Shown: one piece after another, positions 52,419-63,559 of the stretch
How the letters are laid out: the number at the start of each line of letters is the position of its first letter
How positions within the stretch are numbered: the stretch's first letter is position 1
Origin: Rhyacophila brunnea
Lineage: Eukaryota; Arthropoda; Insecta; Trichoptera; Rhyacophilidae
Length of the DNA: 64,000 nt
NCBI GenBank assembly: GCA_022495005.1
Contig: JAGYXB010000657.1
Location: 62,001 to 126,000, forward strand
Direction of reading: 5' to 3'
Translations under genes and position numbers: made by a program
The notes under the pieces: model-generated
Databases searched by the model: none
Told to the model about the DNA's origin: nothing
Seen by the model: only the letters and a program-made list of their open reading frames with translations

Positions 52419-53655
52419 TTATTGTTCCTCTTGTCCTTCCAACGAACCAATATCTTCACTGGAAACTTTTAATTGTGGATTACTGAGTCTTTTCTTGATC
52501 CTTGTTATGCGACTTTTAATGCTACGTTCTTTTAAATGACTATAGATTTCTGTTAGCATGTTATTAAGAGCTTCTATATCAGTAGTAAATTCATTAGCAA
52601 TCATTTCGGTATTGGGATTTCCATGTGTTTTCACAAGGAATCTGAGTAATGTTTCATAATCGATGGGAAATCTATGACGATTACTTTCAACATGTTCCTT
52701 GGCAGGTAACAAAAGTTCATTTGTATCCTCAGTGGATACTTTTTTCGATTTTTTTGGTTTTTTTTTGTGTCTGTTGGAGTGCAGGAATGCGTGAGATTGC
52801 ATTATTTTTCACTGTATCTTCAAATTCAAATTCTACGCTGCTGATATCAGTTGGACTGGTCAACGGCCTTTTTGAACCGATTGGCGTATCCTTGTTGATA
52901 ATAGAGTTGTCCGACTCTATATCTGCGGCTAGTTCATCCTCCTGGAGTGTATTTTTTCTCTCTAACGAAAGAGAGGTTAACACCTTTGGTACATTGAGAG
53001 AGTCAGGCAATTGTACAGTGTGAGGTTCATTATTTCCAGTTGTTTTACAATATTTGGCCAGATGGCCCTCTTCTTTGCATATAAAGCATGTCAATTTTTT
53101 GGTGGAGAAGTAAATCCAGTACAGGGTATTATTAAAATTTATTTGCATTGACTCTGGCAGTTTAATTGTGTCTTCTGGGTTTACATAAACCTGTCTCCGG
53201 AAACTTAAAATATGTGCATAGCCCGGTTCGTTAATACCAGCTCTGATGCTTGTAATACGTGAAGTAGTTTTTATGTTTAATTCGTTGAGTCTTGATTCCA
53301 GAACGCTGTGTGGGATTATAGGACACACGTTTGATATTATTATCCTCTTTGATTTGGTGATCAGCGGCCTGATTTCTAGTACGTGGTTTCCAATTTTAAC
53401 TGTTTCTTGATTTACTGTTAATTTATCTGCTTGTTCTTCACTACTCAAGTATATACATATTCTTCCCTGGGAAATCCTAGATACATATCTTATATGACAT
53501 GGACCTACCTTATTCCCGATTGACAGTGTATATTCTCATATAGAGATGCCCTCGATAGCATCTAAAACGATGGCTTGCTCCTTCTTCGGAAATTGCATTT
53601 TTTGAGCAACTGATGCATAAGACATTGTTTGTTGGGTTTCTTTTTGGTGATCCAT
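52419..53655 (-). pseudogene. LINE ORF1, gag-like nucleic-acid-binding protein
   Basis: The ATG at 53655-53653 starts MDHQKETQQTMSYASVAQKM. Codon 40 is TGA (53538-53536). The frame then continues through KRIIISNVCPIIPHSVLESR (RRM-like or gag pre-knuckle region), a CCHC zinc knuckle CFICKEEGHLAKYC at about residue 190, and a basic stretch. At two A-runs (A9 and A7; plus strand 52758-52766 and 52749-52755) the frame changes: the upstream frame stops at 52729, whereas SKKVSTEDTNELLLPAKEH and SRITRIKKRLSNPQL continue in the other frame to TAA at 52421-52419. The intact protein would be about 412 residues. ORF1 proteins of I-group LINEs bind the element RNA. Confidence 0.82.
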
Positions 53656-53690
53656 TGCTGGCAACGTTGTATTTTTGATAAATTATTAAA

Positions 53691-53910
53691 TCTTGTGAAT
53701 TATTCATTGAATAAAAAAAAAATACATCTTGGCATTTTACAATACTTGCTCACTTGGGGTCTATAAAAAATAGGATTGACATTAAAACGTTTTATAGAAA
53801 CAAAATTTAAATAAACAATACTTATCATAAAGCCGGTTCTCGTGGTGCAGTGCGTAAGACGTTGGCCTTCCATTCGGGAGCTCTGCGATCGATCCCTGTG
53901 AGAATACAAT
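53691..53910 (+). mobile_element. SINE G copy with tRNA-like head
   Basis: The left part TCTTGTGAATTATTCATTGA matches the shared SINE G tail word. At 53833-53905 a tRNA-like head (TCTCGTGGTGCAGTGCGTAA, GCGATCGATCCCTGTGAG) resembles boxes A and B. The spacing fits a pol III promoter, but there is no acceptor stem, so it is not a functional tRNA. Confidence 0.55.
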
Positions 53911-54299
53911 ATATTTATGTTATTTTCTCAAAGCTTGGGTGTTTATGATTGTTCAAAATTACTTACAACCACCTTGTACGAAAAAGCATGGAAATACTCT
54001 TCTGCAACATCTTCTTGGCTACGCTTCTAGGTGCTGTTGTTTACTAAATGAGAGGAGCTTGTTAGTTTATAATGGACGTACGGTTAAAAATGGGTGGAGC
54101 ATGTTATTTCAAAGTTTTAACATGTACCCCAAAAAGATGTTGCTGATGAGTAGTTATAAATAATTAAAAAAAAAATACTCACAACAATCGAATCAAGATA
54201 CATTATGCGGGTATATTGGTGTATATGGGTTTGTTTCAGAGCGTGTTCCTATATTAATTATTGTATTATGCACCCTGCCGCCGTACGAGAAGAAGAATA
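53911..54299. other. Unassigned sequence
   Basis: The open frame at 53939-54163 (74 codons) has no recognisable domain. No gene is called. Confidence 0.4.
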
Positions 54300-55180
54300 A
54301 ATTTAAATTTATTTTACGTATAATGAACATAAGAAATTACAAATTCAAAGCGTTCAATCACGATATAAAAATTGAAACAGTGTTTAAAATATTTAAAATC
54401 AAATACAGGAGTAAAAAATACACGGAAGCAAAAAGATCTTAATTAATACATTTACTATATAAAACAACATCCATCAAACTCACTCTCACGTAAGTGGAAT
54501 CTACCAATAACGGATGCGATTTGATTTAACATAATTATTGCACACACAGAACACAATATTATATGGACATAGATATGCAGAAAGTAGCCAGTCCACAAAA
54601 AATAAAAAAAATGAGATATGATATAGATCAGATGCGAGAAGGTTTTCTCTGCGTTCTGCTGAAAATAGCCAAGCCGCAAACAAATTATTTTTGAAATAAA
54701 ATACTATTTACAAATATACATTTTTAATATCATGTTGTTACTAAAGTGCCATTATCTCAGCTCGACATTTTATGGACTGGCTACATTCTGCATAACTACG
54801 TTCATATAATATAATGTTACATTCTCAAATCTTGTGAATAATTTGTTGAATCGAAGAAATAGCTAGAAATAGTAGAACAACATCCAAACAATTTACTCAC
54901 ACGTAAGTGGAATGCACCAATAACGGAAGCTATTTGATTTAACATAATTATTGCACAGACAGAATATAATATTATATACCTGTACTGTTAAACTCTCAAA
55001 TCTTGTGAATAATTTGTTGAATCGGAGAAATAGTTCATTATAGCTATTTAACCCTCGATTGGCATTACCAATGGCAGGTTAGTTCTACACCTTGAATAAA
55101 CAACCGATGGTTCCGTTTATTAGGGATACATAAAAAATGATAGACTTTCCATTTACACCTCGTACCTATACGTCGAAAAA
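54300..55180 (-). pseudogene. LINE family C 3' end, with repeated internal segment
   Basis: The plus strand shows ATTTTACGTATAATGAACAT with AAATTACAAATTCAAAGCGT (complement of the family 3' untranslated region), ACTCACTCTCACGTAAGTGGA (FHLRE region) and, at 55065-55120, GGCATTACCAATGGCAGGTT (NLPLVMP region) with TTTACACCTCGTACCTATA at 55150. The stretch CACGTAAGTGGAAT...TTAACATAATTATTGCACA occurs twice (54486-54546 and 54899-54954), each time followed or preceded by TCTCAAATCTTGTGAATAAT SINE-like words. Duplication or double SINE insertion has disrupted it. Confidence 0.55.
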
Positions 55181-55633
55181 AGAGTAGTCCATACAAATGT
55201 TAGTATTTTCGTCGTCACAAATCTGTCCCCCTGTCTAAATTACGTTACATTTTTAACCCCCTTCTCCATTCGTTGAGAATTATTGATTTCAGTATAATGT
55301 TTGTTCTCTTGAATTATATTATTCTCTATTATATTTTGTGACCTAGTTTTTTTACAATTAATTATTTGAAACTTTATGCTGGCGTTTGCAATTAAGAAAC
55401 GCGAATTATGTAAAATAACAGTAAACATTGCCTTAATTCTCCCCCCCCCATAAAGTTGGAACCTACCTAACCTCATCAGCATTTTCTTACCACAGTCAAA
55501 GAAAACGTTTTGTGTAGGTATGTAAAAGTATCATTTACTTAATTAAAAATTAATGGTCTTCTATATAAAACATTCAAATAAAATCTTTTTCATGATTTGT
55601 AAAATGTTCCAGACTATTTGAAGGCACCACCAC
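55181..55633. other. Unassigned AT-rich sequence
   Basis: No gene; a C8 tract is at 55441-55448. The open frame at 55240-55482 (minus) has no motif. Confidence 0.45.
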
Positions 55634-56694
55634 AATAAATAATAATATGCATCAGTCGCGAAGGATGGAGGCAGGCTATCAAGATCCGACATAAATAGTA
55701 CACACTACATTTTGCAAACGTATTTGTTTTCATTGGACTAAGAGCGGAATGCAGAAACATTTGTCATAACTAAAATTTCCTTAGCAGAAAACACTATGTA
55801 GAAACATTATCCCTATTGAAAGTAATACTATATTTAAAAATTGTCTTTCCTATAGTTTAGGTAAATTATTTTATAATTGTTAAACGATGGCAAAAATATG
55901 ACAACTGCATTTTATAAATGCAATAACTATAAATACATAATATTAATATTTAATTATAATACTCTTATGTTTCCGTTATAAGTCATTATACGTGATTCCA
56001 CAGGCACCACAAGATATTTTTTTAACATGGTAACACTAGCGTCAAGTGCCATTCTTCACCTGGCATTTTGTATTTCTGCGGGCTGGCGTATACAAGTTAA
56101 ATAATATTCTCCAAGTACATGCCAAACGAATTAACACTATCAATATCCATATTGAGATACATTGTTAAATGGATTTGAGTGTATGGACTGTTTTATAGAC
56201 ATGTGAATTTATTTTGACAGCAGCTGTCAGTGGTAAATGGTAATACAGAAGGGGGCGTGTTCATAAAAAAAGTGGTTTCCTTAACTCTATACTCAGGATT
56301 GTCTATGGTTAAGTCATGCTTTTCTGTGACTTATCCTTAGGATCGAATCGCTCAAATACTACAATGTGTTGATAGTGTTTGTTAGTTTTTAAAATTCAAT
56401 TAAATTTTGCCAAATCCAAGCCATAGTAGATAATAGTCAAAAATATTGGTCTATCTATAAAATATCTCAAATTATGTCATAAATAATTTTAGATGTTTTA
56501 TAGATAGAAGAATATTTTTTATCGATTATGGTTTGGTTTGGCAGGGTTTAATGAATTTTAAAAACTAACTGGCACCATCTGCAAAGTGTATTCTTAGTTC
56601 AATGAATACAAATAAGACAAGTATGACTGACAAAATTTAGTATGCACTATTTATGTCGAATCTTATCAGCCTACTTCCCCTACCCTTTGCAACT
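55634..56694 (+). mobile_element. Family B element, interrupted by family K
   Basis: The left arm (GGATGGAGGCAGGCTATCAA, CGACATAAATAGTACACAC, GTTTTCATTGGACTAAG) stops at 55741; the element resumes near 56350 (GATAGTGTTTGTTAGTTTTT) and ends GACTGACAAAATTTAGTATG, TCAGCCTACTTCCCCTACC. The break is at the same CTAAG position used by the TTAA insertion at 5612. Confidence 0.7.
55742..56345 (+). mobile_element. Family K DNA element, right end eroded
   Basis: It begins GAGCGGAATGCAGAAACATT, the left terminal repeat of the complete copy at 59213-59909, and follows it through TTTCCTTAGCAGAAAACAC, CTCTTATGTTTCCGTTAT, TTTATTTTGACAGCAGCTGTCA and AAGGGGGCGTGTTCATAA to TTATCCTTAGGATCGAA. The final TTCTGCATTCCGCTC is missing. 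Non-coding. Confidence 0.75.
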
Positions 56695-56936
56695 GATATG
56701 CATGTAATATATACTTCAATCAGTATTATTTGTTTTGTGCATCTGTCATCAACTTCAAAATAATGATTTTAAAATTGGAACAGCGCAGAAGACTTGTGCT
56801 CATAATATCAAGCTTCATTTTGGAAAATATAAAATTATACCCATATTATAAGCACTTCAAATTCTGCCAATCAAGAGGCAACCTGCTTTGTGGTCAATTG
56901 GGGTAAATGATATTATTAACTGGTTTTAATTGGAAT
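56695..56936. other. Unassigned sequence
   Basis: Short AT-rich spacer without recognised features. Confidence 0.45.
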
Positions 56937-57390
56937 ACAATTTGAAGATGATGGTTGGTAGATTACGGATCTAGGGGAGATTAACAGGAAGACAGAGGGA
57001 ATGTCACTCTCACGTTTTTAGTTATGGGATGAATGATGATGACAAGTTTAGGATGGATGATAACCGTATCGTATCATATAGAGCGCGATAGCATTAACAA
57101 GCCTAGGCGCGTTGGCTGTCATGAAGTAACTGTTTGTAACGTCGAAAGGGTACTCGATGAATGAATCACCCTATACGCACAGCAGTTTACGAACAATTCA
57201 CAAGTGCCAGTTAGCGATGGCAAAACTATAACAAGCCTGCTCGCGTCCACTTTCTTGATGTCACTCAAGCTAACTAAATGTTATTCAATCATGGTCGACT
57301 GATGACCCGTAATTGCTGGTTGCCTGGTCTTGTGAAAATAATAAGGGATTTGTGGTAGTGGGAAGAAAGGATGAATGCGACCATAATTGG
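56937..57390 (-). repeat. Family D repeat
   Basis: GGTAGATTACGGATCTAGGG, GCCTAGGCGCGTTGGCTGTC, GTCGACTGATGACCCGTAAT, TGCCTGGTCTTGTGAAAATA and GTGGGAAGAAAGGATGAATG parallel 31893-32400 in the same orientation. A deletion removes part of the left region. Confidence 0.6.
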
Positions 57391-58189
57391 CCCAACCACT
57401 AACTTAATTGTAACAGACGTCTGGGTGCTAGCCACGTATTTATTATAATTGACGTTCTTGTACTTGAAATACCTCAGTTTAAACGTAAATATAAGAAATA
57501 ATTCGCATGAATCATAGACGCGATAGCTTATAATATGCCAAAGCACTCACCGGTAAGTAAAAGTTCCACCCGGTCCAACTTTTTTTGTAATATGAATGCT
57601 TCTGATGTTCAAAATAATGTTATTTCTATACTTAATAAAGAATAAAACCGCGTGTATATGGAATATTGAATAAATAAATAAAATTTTATAAAAAAGAAAA
57701 TTTAATAGTTATACTATTCTAATGGATTCATGTTTTGTACTATTCCATTTGAGTCGTTTTTTGCGACCCGGGTTTCGACTTTAGGCATCTTTAGGCGCTG
57801 TAAACACTCACTAAAGGCAAACATACACCGACAACGAACACCTTTAACTCCAGCTTATATAATAAATCGATACAATAAAGTAAGTAAACAATCCATTACC
57901 TAACTATCAAGACGACGGGTCAATAATAAAAAAAATACAACAAACAAATTATGAATAGTTGAAGTATTAGTAAAAAACCTAATAATACACTCGATAGGCA
58001 TATTAAAATAAATTGTTAAAGCCTAATAATAGATCATTAGTACTTATAAATAATAAAAATACTACACTTAAGAGGTGTAAATCGTCAATTCTAGGAACAA
58101 TAGTAGCGTATTGGACATTAATGAAGTTAACTAAGTTAACGAGGTATAAATGAGAACTCTGCCATTCTGGGCAGTGTTGACCTGTGTGT
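57391..58189. other. Unassigned sequence
   Basis: Apart from a GACCCGGGTTTCGACTTTAG patch at 57765 nothing stands out. No gene. Confidence 0.45.
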
Positions 58190-58560
58190 CCCTGATAACT
58201 ATCTTAGAAATAGAGAGCATCAGTTGTTTATTCTCCCAAGGTGCAGAACCAACCTGCCACTGGTAATGCCAATTGGGAGGGCGAAACTATGTTCAACGAA
58301 ATCGCTTCGGGTGTTGATATATTCCACCTACGTGAGAATGAGTTTAGGTGGACGTTGTTTTATAAATTCTTAAAATAGAGTCTGCTTAACTCATCCGGTG
58401 TACTTCATTGTACCTCTCTAATTTATCTACTGGTCTATCTCTTTTTTTTATGTAATACTGTTTTATATTTCTTTGTTTCTAAATCTCATGTTATGAACGT
58501 CTTAAACTTCTAATTTGTAATGTCCACAATATGTTAAAAAATAAATAATTTGAAAATATT
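58190..58560 (+). pseudogene. LINE family C 3' end, best-preserved terminal frame
   Basis: The plus strand encodes DNYLRNREHQLFILPRCRTN and LPLVMPIGRA, then after a small shift MFNEIASGVDIFHLRENEFR and WTLFYKFLK before TAG at about 58378. The 3' untranslated region continues to AATAAATAATTTG near 58555. This matches 29570-30000 inverted. The 'LPRCRTNLPL' motif supports a CR1/Jockey-like LINE. 5'-truncated and non-functional. Confidence 0.72.
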
Positions 58561-59212
58561 AGTCTTTAAAAGTCATTAGTTATACAACCATTTAGATTTA
58601 TAATAGATGAGGATTTATTATAATATTATGCTTAGCCAGTGTATTATTATTATTATTATTTATAAGTAAGGAATAGTAAAAAACTTAAGTCCATTAGAAT
58701 TCAATTCGAACTCCGTTAAGTACCTTCGGTCGATAGTATTAATATTAGTTATACTATTTATATATCCAATTTGCGCTGAACAATATATGTAAATTATTAC
58801 TAAAAGAGTAAGTTATATCCTTACGATAATCAACATAAAATCTAGGTTACATGGCGTCTCCAGGGCATTCCCTAAAAACCACATACGCTAGCACTTATGT
58901 CAATAGGGTTAAATGGCCTCCCTCGGGGAAGTACCCTAACGCTAATGTTTATCAATATGGTTTTCCCATTAGGCCCGGAGCCTGTGTTTTAATTCCAGTT
59001 TAATCGGTAGCAAATTTATACGAATCGCTTTTATTTTGCTACGTCATCACTGTATTTAGATTAGCATAGCAATAAACTGTGCTGAAAATCTTTGCGGTTT
59101 GCCGGCTTTCGATGCTAATAGGTTTTGTGATTCGTAATAGTAAAAAAAATTGTGATTATTGTGTTAGTCACAAAAAATCACAAATTTATTAAAAAGAAAA
59201 ACAAAAAAAGCC
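58561..59212. other. Unassigned sequence
   Basis: A TTATTATTATTATTATT microsatellite lies at 58644-58660. Positions 58850-58990 are slightly GC-richer. No gene. Confidence 0.45.
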
Positions 59213-59909
59213 AGAGCGGAATGCAGAAACATTTGTCATAACTAAAATTTCCTTAGCAGAAAACACTGCAGAAACATTGTCCTTAGTTAAGATCATGTTG
59301 TCTATGGTTCGCCTCTTCTTAAAGCTTCGTTCGTTTCTTCTATTGAAAATAATACCATATTTAAAAATTTTCTTTCCTGTAGTTTAGGTAAATTATTTTA
59401 TAATTGTTAAACGATGACAAAAATATGACAACTTTACTTCATAAATACAATAACTATAAATACATATTAATATTTAATTATAATACTCTTATGTTTCCGT
59501 TATCAGTCATTAGACGTGATTCCACAGGCACCGCACGATATTTTTATTAACATGGTAACACTAGCGTCAAGTGTCATTCTGTCTGGCTATCTTGTATTTC
59601 TGCGGGCTAGCGTGTAAAAAGTAAAATAATATTCTGCAAGTACTTGTCAAATGAATTAACACTATCAATATCCATATTGAGATAAATTGTTAAATGAATT
59701 TGAGTGTATGGAATGTTTTATAGACACGCGAATTTATTTTGACAGCAGCTGTCAGTGGTAAATGGTAATACACAAGGGGGCGTGTTCATAACAAAAGTCG
59801 TCTATGGTTAAGGATTCCTTAACTCTATAGTCAGTATAGTCTATAGTTAAGTCATCCTTTTCGGCAACTTATCCTTAAGATCGAAATATTGGATTCTGCA
59901 TTCCGCTCC
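59213..59909 (+). mobile_element. Family K DNA element, complete
   Basis: A 697-bp unit begins GAGCGGAATGCAGAA and ends with the exact complement TTCTGCATTCCGCTC. CCA occurs on both sides (59210-59212 and 59911-59913, one base beyond the end on the right), a possible 3-bp duplication but too short to be certain. Inner words CTATGGTTAAG and CTTAACTATAGAC-like sequence are inverted. No transposase frame. The superfamily is undetermined; a 3-bp duplication would fit PIF/Harbinger. Confidence 0.78.
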
Positions 59910-59924
59910 CAATGTTCAAGTTAT

Positions 59925-60115
59925 GATTGATCTGTGGGATTCGATGTGTGAGTTACCATGGTGGGAGTCGTCGAGGTGTCGTAGGTCATGGTGTTGAGGA
60001 TGATGATGAAGAAGTCGAATATGGATGAAGGAGTCAGTTTTGTTAGGCGTAACGATTGGTACAATAGTATGTTACAGTAGTTATGTTAGCATGTTAGTTA
60101 TGCATGGATATACTG
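59925..60115 (+). repeat. Family E repeat, shorter copy
   Basis: ATTCGATGTGTGAGTTACCA, GGAGTCGTCGAGGTGTCGTA, GTGTTGAGGATGATGATGAA and TTAGGCGTAACGATTGGTAC match 43078-43215. It directly follows the family K element. Confidence 0.6.
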
Positions 60116-60434
60116 TGACCGATAGTGTGTAAATTAAACTATTGTGACAATAATAACTGTTTACACGAAAAATGATGACTATTTTGACAGGTTCATAGAT
60201 AATCGATAAAAATGTTAAAATTATTTTCTGTGCGGTGTACTTCGTATTTTTCCCGCCAGGTTCGCCACTATATTTCTACTGCGCATTAGCAGTATCGTGC
60301 AATTTGCAACTATCGCGTGAAAATTCAGATGACGCTGAACAAAATTAATCCATGCATGCAGCCTTGCAACTTGCATGATAATATTATGTGTTTACCTGTT
60401 CAATTATAGATATCTTCATCATATCAAATACAGT

Positions 60435-60545
60435 ATGTATTTAAGTATACATAAGAGAAAGTTAATTGGATAAAGCCACTGATATTAGCCATACAGCCTC
60501 GAGTAAAGTAGTCTTAAAAATTCTTTTGAACTCGGTTCACCAAGA
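60435..60545 (-). pseudogene. Short LINE fragment, family C-like
   Basis: ATACATAAGAGAAAGTTAAT, TGGATAAAGCCACTGATATT and CAGCCTCGAGTAAAG correspond to the GYYPWLYP.DFLLGM coding stretch at 30075-30130 and 11265-11325 (minus strand), with stops. Confidence 0.5.
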
Positions 60546-60734
60546 AGCCGTACTTCAACTGATGCAGGGCCCAAACTATCGACCTACTCTTAAGCTAGTT
60601 TTGAATTAAAGGCTTATAAGGAATTGAAGAGATAATATCAGATAGTGTATCTTGGTGTCAGCAGTTTTTCTGTCACGCTCAATTTGTTATAGAATATTTT
60701 TTTATTATAATTAACTATTTTTTTTATTCAACGA

Positions 60735-61025
60735 TTGAGACACAAGATTCCAGAATATAGCATTCTATATACTGAATGTACATAATTTGAAAATATCTCA
60801 TGCATATTATAATACACATTAAAAAAAATCGTTTTTGTAGAAAAAAATAAGACGCCCGAAAGGACTTGAACCAATTTTAACGCAATTTGATAAGCATTTA
60901 ATGTAACAACTACTAATTATAATCGTCGTAATTATCTAAGGCGGTCGTAGTTTAATGGTTTTAAACATACTGTCGCGAATCCAGCAGATACAGGTTCAAT
61001 CTATCTGAATCGTTTAAAATATTGA
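60735..61025 (+). mobile_element. SINE G copy
   Basis: It contains CACAAGATTCCAGAATATAG, AACGCAATTTGATAAGCATT, TAATGTAACAACTACTAATT, box-A-like GGTCGTAGTTTAATGG and B-box-like ACAGGTTCAATCTATC. It also carries an inner antisense-looking tRNA-like piece (GACGCCCGAAAGGACTTGAA) at 60851-60870. Confidence 0.6.
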
Positions 61026-62309
61026 ACATCGATGATTACCAGAGAGTAATTAAAAAAATATATTAGTGTCATCAATTTATTTTTCAACATAGTAACGATA
61101 TAATGCTGCTTGAACATTTTATTGCGTTTTCTGTAAGTTTATGAGAGTGAGCCAAATCTGTCTTGAGATCGCTAATATAAAACTAACCAATTATTTTTGA
61201 TATTATTTTTATAAGAAAATACAAGTTCATTATAAAAATTGAACATCACAATAGGAATGAAAAAAAATATAATGAAATTGCTTTTATTAAAATATTATAA
61301 ACGATCAAACGCTTCATTAAAAACGATATACAAAAAACACGTATATTTCCAAGAAAATGTAATTGATTTTTTTTATGAAGCCATCTCAATTTATATTTAT
61401 TTATTTTATTGACAATTTTTCAAGGTTAAAACAGGCAAAATCAAGCAAATATTATGTATTCTATTCCTCTATATTATACATCAAACGTTCATTATACTAC
61501 CTACCAAGGTATAAAATAATGAGTAAATTAAAATGAGTTCATCCACATTTTGACTTGATTTATCTTGAGTTTCAAGTCTGATTCTAACATTTAAAGTACA
61601 TAACATGAGAGCAAGCGGCTCTTTATATGACTATACTAGAAAATTTTCGATATGTAATACAGTTAATTTAGTTAATAACATATAAATCCAAGAAAGGAAA
61701 GCCGCTAAAGATGCCATGTACGCATGGTGGTAGCTTGTTAGGTATCTGTTTGTTAAAATTATAAGGTAAAATTTTAAAGCAAGCAGTATTGTTAAACATA
61801 CTATTAACTACTAGGTGACCCCTAATTCACCCGTACTACAGTTTTATTCTTGTTACCTCGTAGTATTTCTTGTTTTGAGTATGCTTTTCAAAGTGATAAT
61901 GTAGCTAAAAAGTGGCGAGGGTATGATTTTTAGAACCTTTTTGTAGAATTTTTGGAATCATGACTAATCGGTAGCTTAAAAGATAAGTAGTATTATTTAC
62001 AAGATAGATAGGTATTGTGATAATACAAATCTAATTGACACACGCTTCTGTTACTTTGTATATTAAAATATTGATTTTTGTTTACTATTAATAATTACAA
62101 TTACATGTATGTATAGAGTTATCAGTGGTATAATAATAATTAAAGTGTCATGAATTTTGTCGTTGTTAGATAAAAATATAAAGTGGATAAAAATAACCTA
62201 CGGAAAAGATGAAATGTTAATACATTTTAAGAATAATGTTTTAAATTAAAGGATGATAATACTCATCTGAATAGTAAACGTGGTTAGGTCGATTCGCATA
62301 AAATATTTT
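61026..62309. other. Unassigned AT-rich sequence
   Basis: Over 1.2 kb of AT-rich DNA without a recognised element or significant open frame. Confidence 0.5.
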
Positions 62310-62797
62310 ACAACGTTTTTATTAGCTCGTATTCTTGTTTGTCCGGTGGTTGTTTATCCAGTAAAAATATTGCAATCGATTTTTAACTAACTTCCCGACT
62401 AGGTAGACATTTGAAACCTTTAGAATATATTATCAGAACACGATGCCAATGCATTCTTTTATAGTAATTCAGTCATATATATATTATTTAGTCATATTTA
62501 AGTAGAATTGGATTCATTTTCAGTTAATTCTGTTTTGTATAGAAATTTATTTCAGAAAAATCCGTAAAAAGTAAAAGAATATTATTGGTTGCTAAGATGG
62601 TGGTCCTAGCAACTAAATTATTAATATATACGTGCGTTACTATGGAAATCAAAATGACATTTCAGTATTCTATATTTGTTTGTTTGTTTGTTTTTTGTTG
62701 ACTTCATATCGAGTAAAAGTTTGAGCATATTGAGCATAATAATTGAACAGAAAATTTAAAAACGTTGTATATAAAAAGTTCTTTTTATCTTGTAATT
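62310..62797 (+). mobile_element. Family A repeat, full length
   Basis: The most complete copy, about 488 bp. It begins TTTACAACGTTTTTATTAGC and carries TTGTCCGGTGGTTGTTTATC, TTCCCGACTAGGTAGACATT, TTCAGTTAATTCTGTTTTGT, GTTGCTAAGATGGTGGTCCTAGCAAC (split block), TGACATTTCAGTATTCTATA and AAAAACGTTGTA, the perfect hairpin and CTTGTAATT. Non-coding. Confidence 0.83.
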
Positions 62798-63559
62798 ATT
62801 TTGTTCCGTAATTATTTACATATTGAAAAAAATATTTTCAATTTTGTCAGGTAGATAATATAATGGACGCTCCTCGTATTTTATCCAATTCAAATACAGC
62901 ACGAATTTCCATATTATTATATAATATATTAATAATTATATTTTCTAAGAAAACGTATTATTTAATCATAATATTGAAATAAAATAATATATTATAAGAG
63001 AAAAATTGGAAAATATTATGTTGTAAAATGTAATGGGAACGTAAATTACGCAGCGCCTCGGGTTACGGATAATACTGGCAAATACAATATTTTATAAATG
63101 AAAAAAAAAAAAAATGATTTCATTTTACGTGGTATTTGATTAGAAATATATTGGCAGCATTTATGATTAACGATCACTGTCGCCTACGTATTAATACACA
63201 TGGAGTGCGGATATACAAAGTAGACAAATACACATAGTGAAGAAACTGACGACTGATTCGATTAGAATGTTTTGTTATCCATCTATTTATAGAGGACATA
63301 AGGGAGGTTATTTATAATAAAATGTTGCTGCTTTTCTTCCGCTTTTCTGACAATTGTAACCGAATATATTTGCTAATATTTAATATACCAAAATAAAATA
63401 TTCAAACTGCTTTCCTGCAAAAACAAGTTTTTCGAGTTGTGCCACTATTATTCCTAGGGTGCGAATTATTGATAAAGAATTTTCTTTCAAAATTCTGTTC
63501 GTTATAATTCGTGGGGTTGCTACAAAAAGTTGGTGGTGGCGCTTTTCGCAGTGAATTGT
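62798..63559. other. Unassigned sequence
   Basis: AT-rich with an A13 run near 63100. The minus-strand open frame at 63402-63671 overlaps family D and has no recognised domain. Confidence 0.45.

Larger units (their letters stand above)
48226..53690 (-). mobile_element. Near full-length I-group LINE, inactive
   Basis: The element reads on the minus strand: a short 5' region, ORF1 (from 53655), ORF2 (from 52414), a 3' untranslated region of about 150 bp, an AATAAA-like signal and a poly(A) run (T-run on the plus strand at 48226-48236). Domain order is CCHC gag-like protein, AP-type endonuclease, reverse transcriptase, RNase H and terminal zinc motif, as in I-group LINEs. It carries at least two stops, about five frameshifts and one SINE insertion, so it is dead. 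The 5' boundary lies between 53656 and about 53690, where SINE G-like sequence begins; no clean target duplication was found. Neighbouring SINE G pieces on both sides suggest insertion into repeat DNA. Confidence 0.88.

Noticed and set aside
48226..53690. LINE target-site duplication
   Set aside because: Candidate words (CAAATTTAAC on the left, TAAATTATTAAAT on the right) match only partly; not reported as a duplication.
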